This document shows positions 1-11,406 of a stretch of DNA of 64,000 nt, piece by piece; within the stretch, counting starts at the first letter, position 1, and every line of letters begins with the position of its first letter. This stretch comes from Stercorarius parasiticus (taxonomy: Eukaryota > Chordata > Aves > Charadriiformes > Stercorariidae). Position numbers and translations under genes: made by a program. The notes under the pieces are model-generated. The model saw nothing but the letters and a program-made list of their open reading frames with translations, did no database searches and was not told the origin of the DNA. Location of the stretch: the NCBI GenBank assembly GCA_013396915.1, contig VWZL01002028.1:165334-229333 (forward strand), written 5' to 3'.

Positions 1-1444
1 GCCTCTGAACCTGATTTAAGTAGCACAGCTATATATGCTGATGCAGACACATACACTAGCTCCTGGTTGCAGGTGACCCTGAATCCTGTGAAAATCAGGA
101 ATAGGTCTACCCAAAACGTAATCTTCTTTACCCCAAATGCCCCTTGTGTTGCTCCTTACTTACCCTGCTCATAAAGAGATAAAGAAGGTGTTATCTCCTC
201 ATGTCTTTGGCTAATGATCTGGCCAAAAGTAAATACAGACTGTGTCACAGGAATGCAAAGGGTTTAGCTGCCGCTGGTATCTTGGTCAGGGATGACCCTC
301 CTCTGTGGCTGCCCCACCACCGCCTTGCCGTCCTGATGCCGACTCCTGCCAGTGGGGCTCTGCTGGTGGAGCATGCGTGTGCTCCTCGGAGAGCAGGAAA
401 ACCGCCATGCTGGATTAAGATCTGGGGCATCTTGTAAAGCATGTTACCCGATGGCAGCTCTTCCATCTTCAAGAAAGCGTGCTGGTTTGCCTTGCTGCCC
501 GTGTAAAGGGCCCTATGGAAGGACCCGTTTTGCTGAGAAATGTGGGTGGTGTTTGGATGAGCAGAGCTCTGGCCTTCATTATTCCTTGTGCTTTTATCCC
601 TGAATATCCCCAATTCTTTTGTTTCTGCTGTGTGCGACAATAGGTACTTCCAAAGAGGAAAAGAGACTTCTTTTCTTACTGGTGAGAGACACCCCTACGT
701 GAAAGAAATAACCCTGTGTAGTGGCGTACAGCGAATGATTAACAGCAGCCATATACTCTTATCTAGCCGTAAGCATATCAGTTGTTCCACATCGGAACTA
801 TCAAACTTATTCCGCCGACAGCATCACACCAGACTTCTCGCTTTGCTGCCTGATAGTCAGTCTCTCTAACTGTTGACGAATAACTAAATGCCATAAATGC
901 ATTAGCTAACATATAATATTCATAAAATATTTCTTGGGTTTTTTGATTTGCTGTGGGCAAGTGCCCTTAAAGGACATTCATTTCACCAATATGGTTGTAT
1001 TAAAGATTATTTTAAAAGTTTCATTGGTAATCTTCTCCGTGCATTGAGGTCTGAGGATAAAGTGAACAGAAACTTGGTTTGTCCCTGGAGTAAGGATTCA
1101 TGACACAGAAGACTAGGAGCTGGGTTTTTGTTGGGGGATGTGTGCGCACTTCCTAATTTTGGAAAAGAGCAGTCTCTTTATTCTTTGCCATGTGTTCACA
1201 TGATTTAAAAACAAAACAAACTGAAAACAACAAAAAACCCCCCAACAGACAAACAAAACTTTACAGCATCAGTGCAGCTGTAAGAACTCTGATATTTTTG
1301 GTGCTCTTCGAGTTAGTCAGTGTTAATGACAATTGGTAGTAATAAGGCTTTAAATATTTCTCAAAGGAGAGGCCTCTGTTTATAAGGATCTGTATGCACA
1401 GAAGTGGTATGCAAAATGCAAAGATGTGAGCAGCTGAGGGACTC

Positions 1445-1459
1445 CTATATATATATATA
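1445..1459. repeat. (AT)n microsatellite
   Basis: A short run of alternating A and T, about seven units, in intergenic DNA. Confidence 0.85.
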
Positions 1460-1713
1460 CAGGCCTCAATCCAGAAAAGTACTCAGTTTTAAGCATCTCT
1501 TTTCCACAGCCTTCAGTTGAAATATCCCCAGCCTTGGGGTAAACTCTACATCTTACCAATCACGATACTTCGCTGCATGAAGCATCTTTGGCTAACTCAG
1601 TGCTAACAATGATTTAGACTTCTGCATTTTGGAAAGAAGAAAGACCAGGATTTCTGTGGCAGGCAGCCTCTCTGGTTCAACACACCTCTCTAGCACTTTG
1701 TAACATGCCTTTC

Positions 1714-1742
1714 TTTTTTTTTTTTTTTTGGGTGTGTGTGTA
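1714..1742. repeat. Poly-T tract followed by (GT)n
   Basis: Sixteen T (1714-1729) run into ggg and then four to five GT units. Confidence 0.85.
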
Positions 1743-3255
1743 TATTCTATGAGTGAGCCAGGGTTGGTATGTCTAATGAACGCAGATGAAACCTGAAATA
1801 AAGCACAGGGCAAAAATAAAATGGTTGGTTTGGAGCATACTTGCGGGATTTCCATTGATTTCTTGGGTTTCATATCGTAATACTATAAATACGTGAAGAA
1901 CATGGTATTTGTTCAGAAAGTTTGGGGGAAGAGGATGCGTGTTTGTACTGCAGTCTTACTGAGCTACAAGTATTTATATGGAATTTTTCTAGGGCAGGAA
2001 ACCTGAGCTAGTGTAAATCGATTGAGTTAATTTGTCAGGATGTTGCTGACTTTAAAGGAGGCACCTGATCTACAGCAACCAAGTATCTGCATGCATTCAG
2101 TCTTCCTCTGCCAGGAACTGGCAAATGAGACCTATGCAAATAAATAAATGAGAAAATGTGTTCTTATACCATAACCATATACACTGGACGCCTAACCTGA
2201 TTTCTGCCTTCATGTTAATGCTTCACATACACAAAAGTTTAATCTGTATTGCTATTGGAAGCCATTGCTTTTAGATGGAGTGTCTGTATTTATAGTATTT
2301 AAAGTTAGGAATAAAACATTGCAATAGAATTAATCCAGATGTCTGACAGAATTTCTGGTGATAACAAAAATCTTGTGTAAAAGCTTATCTGCTGATGGAG
2401 CATGCAGACTGGCAGTGCTGCCTGCCTGTGGAATTTGTGTTCCTGCAGTGTAGTGCTTAGGGTTGATCTAATTTCTACTGCGGTCAACAAGAATCTTCTG
2501 ACCTATTCTTTTCATTTGAGAAGTGGTTAAAGCCTGCAATCCCTTATTGTTCCCATGCTAACTGGGTGATTGTGTAAGGAAACAAACTTGAAGATTATCC
2601 TAAATTAGAAAAATAAAAATAGCTAAGGATTATTGTGATAGAGTATGAATTTAAATGATTTTTTTTTCCTGGGTTTTGTTGTGTTGGGGTTTTAATTTCT
2701 AAATTAAGATGGGAAAAAAAAAAAGTGATAGGGTAATGAAGAGAACTTGATTTAGAGGGTGAGGACTGTAAGATACTTTGCATAGACTGGGGGCCAGTTC
2801 CTCAGGCAGAGTAACTGGTGCAATTTCTCTGAAGATTTGACCTGTTTTAGCTTAATGTCAACTATATTGACAACATGTAAGCTTGAATAACTCTGTTTAA
2901 TTATTTTTTTCTCCCCTGTATTTTGGATGGGAGGGTGTGTGTGACAGATGTACAAGATAAAGCAAATGAACATAATGTAAAAGATGAGAGGAAATAGTTA
3001 ATAATTCATCACTTCTGCAAACTGTGGTAACATGTACTTAGATGCCTGTTTGTTTCTGTTTCAGTGCTTAAGACAGTATCAAAATGTACTGTAAACAACA
3101 GATAACCTTCTGTGAGACAGCTGTGTTAAACTCCTCCTTAGAATCTTTCTTACTATGAAAAGAACATGAAAAATAATAATACCTTAAGAGACAATCAGTC
3201 CTTCTAGGAAAATGCCAATTAATAGATAGAGAAGTCGCCCTGTTTCTATAATAAC

Positions 3256-3291
3256 CTCCCTCCCTCCCCCCTCCTTTTTTTTTTTTTTTTT
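3256..3291. repeat. Pyrimidine tract ending in poly-T
   Basis: A cctccctccctcccccctcc run is followed by 17 T (3275-3291). Confidence 0.85.
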
Positions 3292-4150
3292 GCACTGATT
3301 AAAAAATACTTCCTGATGCAGTGCAGTTGGGGAACTTGGCAGGCAGTCTGCATTTCAATGGAGCACAACTGCTGCCTTTTCTTCCCTTGGACTCTCTCAG
3401 CCCAGCTGTAGCGGCTTCCTCCCTGCGCTGGCTCTGCTCCTTCTGCATCCAGGACCAGGTGGAGTCTGGGTCTGCAGTTATTTGCATCAAAGATTTAATG
3501 CCATTCTTCCGGCAAAATGTTATGGAATTTTTTGCTGCCCAGATTTCAAATCTTCTGTATTTGAGAATAGAAATGTATATTGCGTGGACAGTAATAATAT
3601 AAAGCCCCCAAATATATTGAATTTAAAAGAAAATGAATAATATAAAGCCTGACTGGAAACCGGAACGTGGCACATGATAGTAATATAGAGAGATGTGTAT
3701 CATCTTGGCTGCTACCTGCTGCAGTGGCTGGCAATGGGATTAGTCACAGCTAGAACTTCATAATGAGGAGGTTCGTGGCAAAGGCACTCTGAAACCAATT
3801 GTGAAGTCCCAAAGGCTGATATTTCTCTCAGCAGGAGGCAAGGTTCTTTTAGTGGTATTTACATTATGCCCAAGCATAGTAGTCCGTTGACACACATGTG
3901 GCTTTCCTTGGAAACCAGTTTCTCACTATTGCATTCTAGGGAAGAATAAGCAATGAAGTAGGCAGGCATCTGAATGACAGTCCTGACAAAGCTAACCGGG
4001 CAATTTCGACTCTTTGTTTTGTAACTACTGTATTGTACCATCTGAGAAAAATCAGAAGGTCTTGCCCATACACTTCTGCTGGCCTTCTTGTGAGTTACTG
4101 GATTACTTCAGAAAGTTTGAGTGTGCCTGTCTATCTGTCACTTTGAAATC

Positions 4151-4257
4151 CGGGGCTTTGAGCAGCCTGGTCTAGTGGCAGGTGTCCCTGCCCATGGCAG
4201 GGGGGTTGGAACTAAGTGATCTTTAAGGTCCCTTCCAACCTAAACCATTCTATGAAA
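4151..4257 (+). mobile_element. CR1 LINE, very short 3' end
   Basis: About 105 bp of CR1 3' sequence begin at ggggctttgagcagcctggt, then the ggtgtccctgcccatggcag segment, and end with aaggtcccttccaacctaaa and cattctatga. It aligns by eye base for base, with a few changes, to 60178-60280, so both come from the same or a close subfamily. Only the end of the 3' UTR survives. Confidence 0.9.
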
Positions 4258-5934
4258 TTTGCCTGCTTGCCCTCTCCAACACGCACATAACCAGGTTACT
4301 TGATGTGGTCATGCAGAGCACTGACAGATCCACAGATCCTCCTGTCCATGCGTCAGCCTCTCCTCCACCGCGTGGCTCGCTTCAACAGAAGCTAGAACTT
4401 GTTGAGTGCCTGTTTCAATATGCTTAGAAATGTGTGAAAGTGTATAGCTCTTCTCCTGCTTGTTCCAGCACCAGTAGAGTGCTTCAGAAACCTGTTGTCT
4501 TAACAAACTGTCTCCCTACAATTGTGCCTTTCACATAGGAAAAACAAACTGAATAACATTTATGTCATTTGTAGATACCATACATGTGTAGCCCAAGAAA
4601 TTCTCCCTGTACATCACTGCTTGGAGAGGATTAAAGGAAAAAGACTTCCTTCAATATGTTTATATACTTTCAGAAAAAACAAGGTGGACTGTTTTTGCTA
4701 GTTGTATTGGAAAAGCATGTGTCTGGATCCGTGATAACTGATCCAATTGCAATGCAGTGTATTAGGACTCTTCTTGTTTCTGATTATATTTTTTTTTGCT
4801 ACTGCTTGGGCTTTTTTTTTTTACTTCCTCTCCACTATTTACCTTCTGATTCCTGAGATTTTGCTTGTGTCATCTTTCCAAGTTTTCATTTGGAACTGTG
4901 AGGTTTAGAAACATTTTTTTAATGAAAGTTGAGATTTTCATATAATTTTTGGTTTTAGCAAATGGAATCTAAAAAGATTTATCAACAGTAATGAGATTAA
5001 TGATAAAAGTAAGCCATTTTAATACTCTTGGCTTCACAGGGGCGTAGATGGAGACTTCCTGACTCACCTAAACCAATCTCTATTACTGCATGTGAATGTC
5101 ATAAAATCTTTTTGAAAATGTACAAAGTGACATATCTAAACAATTTAGATGGTTTTCCCAAATCCTTTTGCCACACAGCTGTTTATGTTGTTGCTTCTCC
5201 AGTGACTGAGCACATTCTTTTCAGCATGAACATTTTTTGTTGTAGAATTACTATTGATTTACTGGAACTTACGTGTATTTCTCACTTTTATTAAAAAAAA
5301 AAAAAAAAAGGAATGGGATGTGGTACCAGCTTGTGTCTGCTGTATACCTCAGATCACTGGTGTTCAAGGGACTAGAAAACCTGAAACCTGGTCTACAGAG
5401 TAAAATCAAAACAATACCAAGTTACTATGGAAGACTGGTGTACAACAGTTATGTGTTGCAAGCTGCGAAACTGAATAATAATTTGTAAATACTAAATGAA
5501 AAGTTTTCAAACACATGAAATGGATACCCACCATCAGGGAGGAAGGAAGAGATGATGCATCTTTAAAAATATTGTCTCTGCAATTCCTCTTTCATCATAA
5601 AATTAAGGGGGGGAATACAGTTTGTTGCATTGATTATATTTTAACTCTATACCATTTGCACAAGTTTGTGAGCAGTATCTTACATGCTTTTTGCGTTTCA
5701 CACTGCTGAATCTGGGCCTTCTCATGCCAACTGCCGGGGGGACAAAAGGACCAGAGGCACCTCAAGAGATGATCTTTCAGCTGTACGTCTGTCCTCATCA
5801 GCTATTTGTACATCTTTTCTGAGAAGTGTTTGTCTAAGTCCAGTCATGGCTCGCTCTTCCTATTAGTGAAGTTAGTTTTCCCTAAAACCGAAGTCTGTAT
5901 TGTTTAAACCTCAGTTTTGTCCTCGCCATAATTG
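4258..5934. other. Intergenic DNA, nothing recognised
   Basis: AT-rich sequence with one poly-A tract and no gene, repeat family or clear regulatory site that I can support. Confidence 0.55.
5293..5309. repeat. Poly-A tract
   Basis: Seventeen consecutive A. No recognisable retroposon body lies beside it. Confidence 0.85.
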
Positions 5935-7100
5935 ATTACCAGATGGTTACCTTCTTTTTCTGTAGAAGCTCTTCTATATTTAAAATTTATTATTGGCCAG
6001 CCTTTCTTTCCTAGTTGTGCTGAAGATCCCTGACCACTCTTGTTGACCCTCCTAGTTTTCCTCTGGCTTTATCCACTTCTGAGCGTTGCACTTCAGGAAA
6101 GGTAGGAATGCTGAGCCGAGTGGCAGAACTTTTCCATGTGCCTTATGAGCTGCGCTCACACACGGGTATGTGAGTACAAGGATTACCGTGCTGTTACAGA
6201 GTAGGAAGTGCTGAATTATGCTGACTTTGTGATCCACCCTGTAGCCTCCAAACTACTTCTTGCAGAATTTTTGCCTCCCCTCTTGTTTTCCACACCGTGT
6301 GCAGTCAGCTATCCGAGTAACTTGCACTTTTCCTACTGAATTTGCTTTTTTACCCACTTCCTCAGGTTTACCAAAACTATCCTTTCTTTCTAATGCTATC
6401 ATTCATCATACACCCGTAAACTTCTGTATCTCTCATGGATTATAGCTAAAAATAAAAGGATGCATCAATGTGTTCTGTGTCTTGCCAGACAGCGCTAATG
6501 AATTTGAGAGGTATGACAGTCATTGCTTCATATCTAGGTCTGCAATTGTGTTCCAGATGAAAATTAATTTGGTTGAGCAAGATTTGTTGTTGATAGATCC
6601 AGAGTAACTGCTGTTACTCTCGTTGCTTCCTTTTACAGCAGATTAATTATTTACCATATAATTTTTCTAGGGATTTAAGTCCAGTCTAGAAACCTATATG
6701 TTGTTTGACATCTCCTCTCCCACCCCAGCGCCTCCCTTTTTAGAGGTAGCCATCATCTTTGCCTCTTCCACTTCTATGGTACAGCAACCGCTCCCTGTTA
6801 GATCTCAAAAAATAACTATTTGAGGTTCTGAGCTTAGTTTAGCCCAATCTTTGAGTATCCTATGACAAGGTGAGAGTGTTTAAGTATTCTCTTACTAATT
6901 CTGACTCTGTTCTACAGGATATGTAATCACTGTCACTGGTGTCACTGTATCAGCAGCCTACTCGCAGCCGGCTTTTGGCAAATGCCGATGCAAAGATGGT
7001 GTTAAATACTTTGGCCTCTTTGGCACGGGATCAGTTGGCTGATTCATAATTTGAAGTCATCACTCGTGTTTTTCTTAATTCTAGTGTTGCTAGGTGCTCA
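5935..7100 (-). mobile_element. Ancient CR1/L3-like LINE relic (antisense, degraded)
   Basis: Several separated phrases resemble the complement of old amniote CR1/L3-type LINEs that I remember. They are gatggttaccttctttttct followed by a ttattattggccagcctttc stretch (about 5942-6009), then ctgaccactcttgttgaccc (about 6030-6050), and much later aaatgccgatgcaaagatgg with a taaatactttggcctctttg stretch (about 6980-7021). Their order is consistent with one decayed element of over 1 kb. No intact frame is left. The boundaries are approximate, and the call rests on recalled consensus phrases rather than an alignment. Confidence 0.4.
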
Positions 7101-8974
7101 AAAGTCCCCTGCGGGTAGCTGCAGTAAGGAAACTGCCCATGTGGACAAAACTAATGACTGATGCAGATCAGGCTACTGATGACAGAGAACTTGCAAGAAA
7201 AAGAAATGAAAATGGTAGGGCCATTGGTAGAGCTATGAATGGTAGAGCCAATGCTGAAAGGGATTTAAAAATACAAATGAAGAAAATGCTATTAGTTCAC
7301 TTAAATGTAAAAACAGAAGAATAAGCAGTAATGCTAAAAGGCTGAGCATTTATATCCATGTACTGTATTTGAGAGCAGTCCAGTGACATAGAAATCACAG
7401 GATGAAATCAAAAGTGCGTCCGTATCAGTCATAACAGAGGAGGATACTAAATAGGAGTTTCTTGACTTGCATATTGACAGCCTAAAATGACTTGCATCTG
7501 AGAGTTTTAAAAGAGCTGGCTGAATGGGTCTCTTGGATACTGATTTCTTCCCCAAATAGCTACTTGAAACTGTGGAAAAGGTGAAGAAATTTGACTCAAA
7601 ACTTAGCATTGTAGCAGCATTTTTAGAAAGATTAATTTTAGTCGTATTCAAGGGAAGATAATGGAACAATTAATGCAAAACCTGGTAAAGAATGAACAGA
7701 CGAACTTAATGCCACACAACAGTGCTCTAGTGTAAAATACACCCCACTAAAGAAAATCTTTCTGGAAGGCTTGCTTCCAGAAATCAGGAGCGTTTAAGTA
7801 CTGTGCTTTGCTTCCTGTGAAACATTTCAAGTGATGTCACAGTCTGTTTCAATTAGAAACTAGAATAACTCGGTTTAGAGGAAGATACTGAGTGTATTAA
7901 AACTATGTGACTGCCAGGTCTCAAAATGTAGTGGCAATAGGCACAGTGTTTCTAGAAAGGTTTGGAAAAGCTTACTTCTTCACCCAACTCTGGTTACTTT
8001 TAAAAACACCCTTGGAGTAAACAAAAGCAAACGCTTGCAGCCTATGCAAAGGCTGAGGAAGCACAACGCAATCAAGACTCGCAGCACCTGAAGGGAAGTG
8101 GTGGAGATGCTGAGTAAGCTGGACACTGCCAAGCTGAGGAAAAATGGAGGCTATGTTTGCAAGGTGCAAACCTGACTCTGACAGCAGTTTAATGGCTTGA
8201 TAAGTTACAGAACCTCAGTGTCTGCTATGTTTGTAACTCTAAAGACTAATGTGATTCTTAAACTTATGAACTGAAGGATTTCAAGCAGTATCAGCAGAAC
8301 CTATGCTTGCTCTGTATTTTACACAGGAGATGCTTTTATGGCACTTTCCCATTAGTCCAATATAGAAATTGCAGGGGGTCAATCTGGGAATAATTAAAAG
8401 AGCAGAAAACTGCTTGTAGTGGGACACGGGGAGAAAAAAACCTGCCTGAAGAGGCAAGCAGAAGGATGGGAGCTGACTAGACTGCAGATCCTGAGTATCT
8501 CCCAGGCAAAGGGGAATGAAGCTGAAAAAACTTACTGGTTTTGAAAAATATGTTATAGGTAGTAGAAGGCAGGCCATTTCATGCTTAGTGTGGGTTTTCA
8601 AGTGGGAGGATAAAACATGAGAGCATTTACCAAGAGTTGTGATGGATTCTTGCCAAGAATTATCTAAAAGATACTAGAAAGCTTCTCTGTGATATGCTGT
8701 TTTATTGTCTTATATCTATGGATTTATGACAACTGTATTTAATGAGTCTTTTTAAATGGAGTCTTTTGAGTGAAAGGGAACTGTCAGTTTGAGAAGAGGA
8801 TGAAGAGTGACATGAGAAGAGAACTGCAAAGGGGGAGTCTGAGGTGGGTCTGTGGGAGAAGATGGAAGGAGGGAGGGGAGAGAGTGAGGAAGACAGCAAG
8901 GAGCTGGCATTTCATCAGCGGACTCCTGCAAGACAAAAACTAGTTAGGAAATGGCATGGATAGTGTCAAATGGT
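7101..8974. other. Intergenic DNA, nothing recognised
   Basis: Chance ORFs only. A purine-rich plus strand (about 8770-8900) precedes the LTR. I see nothing else of note. Confidence 0.55.
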
Positions 8975-10052
8975 TGTGGTGGGTTGACCTTGGCTGGATG
9001 CCAGTTGCCCACCAAGTCACGCTATCATTCCCCTCTCCTGTTCTCTCAACTGGACAGGAGAGAGAAAATATAACGAAAGGCTTGTGGATCGAGATAAGGA
9101 CAGGGAGATCACTCAGCAATTACTGTCACGGGCAAAACAGAATTGACTTGGGAAAATTTGTTTAATTTATTACCAATCAAATCAGAGTAGGGTAATTAGA
9201 AATAAAATCAAGGCTTAAAGATGTCTTCCCCTCACTCCTCCCTTCTTCCTGGTCTTAACTTTAATCCTGATTTTCTCTACCTCCTCCCCCCACCCCAAGC
9301 AGCGCAGGGGGACAGGGAATGGGGGCTGTGGTCAGTTCATCACACATTATTTCTGCTTCTCCTTCCTCCTTAGGGGGAGGACTCCTCACATTCTTCCCCT
9401 GCTCCAGCGTGGGGTCTCTCCCATGTGAGACAGTTCTCTGTGAACTTCTCTAACATGGGTCCTTCCCACAGGCTGCAGTTATTACCAAACTGTTCCAGCA
9501 TGGGTCCCTCCCATGGGGTGCAGTCCTTGCCTGGGCCCTGCCATGGGGTCACAAGTCCTGCCAGCAAACCTGCTCCAGTGTGGGCTTCCCACAGGACCAC
9601 AGTGTCCTTCGGGTGCATTCACCTGTTCTGGTGTGGGGTCCTCCATAGGCTGCAGGTGGATATCTGCTCCACCGTTAACATCCATGGGCTGCAGGGGGAC
9701 AGCCTGCCTCACTATGGTCTTCACCACAGGCTGCGGGGGAACCTCTGCTCTGGCACCTGGGGCACCTCCTCCCTCTCCTTCTTCACTGACCTTGGTGTCT
9801 ACAGAGTTGTTGCGCTTACATATTCTCTCTTCTCTCTCTTTGCTGCTGTTGTTCCCTTCTTAAATATTATCCTAGAGGTGCTACCACCATCACTGATGGG
9901 CTCAGCCTTGGCCAGTGGTGGGTCCATCTTGGAGGCAGCTGGCATTGGCTCTATCCGACATAGGCGAAGCTTCTAGCAACTTCTTACAGAAGGCACCCTT
10001 GTAGCCTCCCCCCCGCCCCGGTGCCAAAACCTTGACGCACAAACCCAATATA
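8975..10052 (-). mobile_element. Solo LTR of an avian endogenous retrovirus (antisense)
   Basis: This 1.08-kb block matches an interspersed avian LTR that I recognise from memory. Its signature is a GTGGTGGGTTGACC edge, a set of loosely repeated phrases about 'tgctccagcgtggg' in 9380-9650, and an AAACCCAATA edge. Read on the minus strand it has a TATA-like stretch (about 9861-9870) and, some 700 bases further on, an AATAAA polyadenylation signal (complement of 9166-9171). That order fits an LTR read right to left. Termini are TG...TA on the plus strand, one change from TG...CA. The flanks ATGGT (8970-8974) and ATGGC (10053-10057) look like a 5-bp target duplication with one mismatch. No gag, pol or env sequence adjoins it, so it is a solo LTR. 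ORFs inside it, up to 183 codons, are not retroviral proteins. It is old and non-coding. Confidence 0.8.
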
Positions 10053-11361
10053 ATGGCAGACAAATATATGGGAGACTTTCTGTTTCACTGAAAGGCGGGA
10101 GTCCTGTGGCAATGCATAAAGAGCATTTTGCTTCCTCCCAGCTTGAGTGCAACCTCAAGCCACTAAAAATCCCACTCGCTTCTCTGTTGCTCCAGAAGAG
10201 ATATGTTAGAGATTCCCCAAAATGGGAGAACTACCTCTTTCGAAGGATACTTTTGTGAACATTTTCTAAAGTATGAAGATTAAAATTCTCTCAGCTTTTA
10301 TAGGGTAAAAAAGATAAATTCCAAGACAAAAAGAAACAAAAACTCATCTACAAGGCATGGAATAGTTTGGTTGGTCAGAACTGTACTTGGTGGTTCTCTT
10401 CCTCCCCCCACCCCCTTCCCCCATCATCTTCCTCTTTGTGGCTGAAGTTTCTGTATCATGAAAGGGGTATTTCATAGCCCGCTTTCTGTTTGAAGCTAAT
10501 GGGAACTAACCATCCATGCCACTTATGGACCAAAAATCTCGGCTAGAGTTATCCTGCTTAAGTGCCGAGGAGAACATGTGCTAACCTCTGAGATCAGTGC
10601 TTACTGGTCCTGCTTTGATTCTGGTACTTGCCAGTAATACTACGCGTTTCATGCCAGGAGTTGAGCAGCACAACTTCCAACCTCAGTACTTTCATCTCAA
10701 TGCTTCATAATCTGCCCCTCTTATTTATTGAAGAAATTCAGGAGTTTTGACATAAATTACTTATTCATCTCTCAGGAGATTGATTCTCTCATTTGTTTGC
10801 CAGGTTTTACTGGAAAAGAACTGAAAGTTGCCTTGCAGAATAGAAAGTTCAGGCTTGCCTTTCTATTTTCATTATTTCAGGTTGTGTGGCAGGGATATTG
10901 GGTGTTTTCTGGTAAAAATCACTTTAAAAAAATATTCAGTGTTGTTAATGTGAACTAGCTTTTAATTTTAATATAAACTTCTGTTGAAGTTGTGTGGACT
11001 CAGACTGCAAAAATTACTATTTCCATCAAAAAGTATCTTCTCTTCTGGAACACTTTTAGTAGACAAAACTACAGAACATAAACAGAGAAATGAAAACTAA
11101 ATAAAATACGTAAACAAAATTATTTAGGTACAAAGTAAAAGCTGTGTTAATAATGTGAACACTGAGTTAATTCAGATTGTCGGAGAACTCTGCTGAAGTC
11201 ATTTATGTGCCTGTAACTATGGAAATACGCCAGCACCCTGCGTTAAGCCAAATCACGAGTATCCAGTCAATGAAGGACTTAAATAAACTGTGATTTGTCC
11301 TGAACACAGTAAAGAACTTAAGTTTTTAAGTAGGACGCTGCTTCATAGTTGTTACCTTGCC

Positions 11362-11406
11362 TTTGGACATTGAATTTTTTTTTTTTTTGTATTTTTGGAC
11401 ATTGAA
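11362..11406. repeat. Poly-T insert flanked by a 13-bp direct repeat
   Basis: TTTGGACATTGAA occurs at 11362-11374 and again at 11394-11406. Between them lie 14 T (11375-11388) and a few further bases. A homopolymer bounded by a perfect duplication looks like a target-site duplication around an insertion reduced to its poly(A) tail, on the minus strand. A slippage or duplication event could give the same picture. Confidence 0.4.

Larger units (their letters stand above)
1..4150. other. Intergenic DNA, no gene recognised
   Basis: Only short ORFs (131 codons or fewer) without domain similarity are present. A somewhat GC-richer patch lies at about 280-560. I see no splice-consistent exon. It is presumably distal 5' DNA of EPAS1. 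The mammalian neighbour on that side is PRKCE, but none of it is recognisable here. Confidence 0.6.

Noticed and set aside
9425..9976. 183-codon ORF and its overlapping partners on both strands
   Set aside because: They lie wholly inside the antisense solo LTR and do not resemble any retroviral protein. The frames are open because of GC-rich LTR composition.
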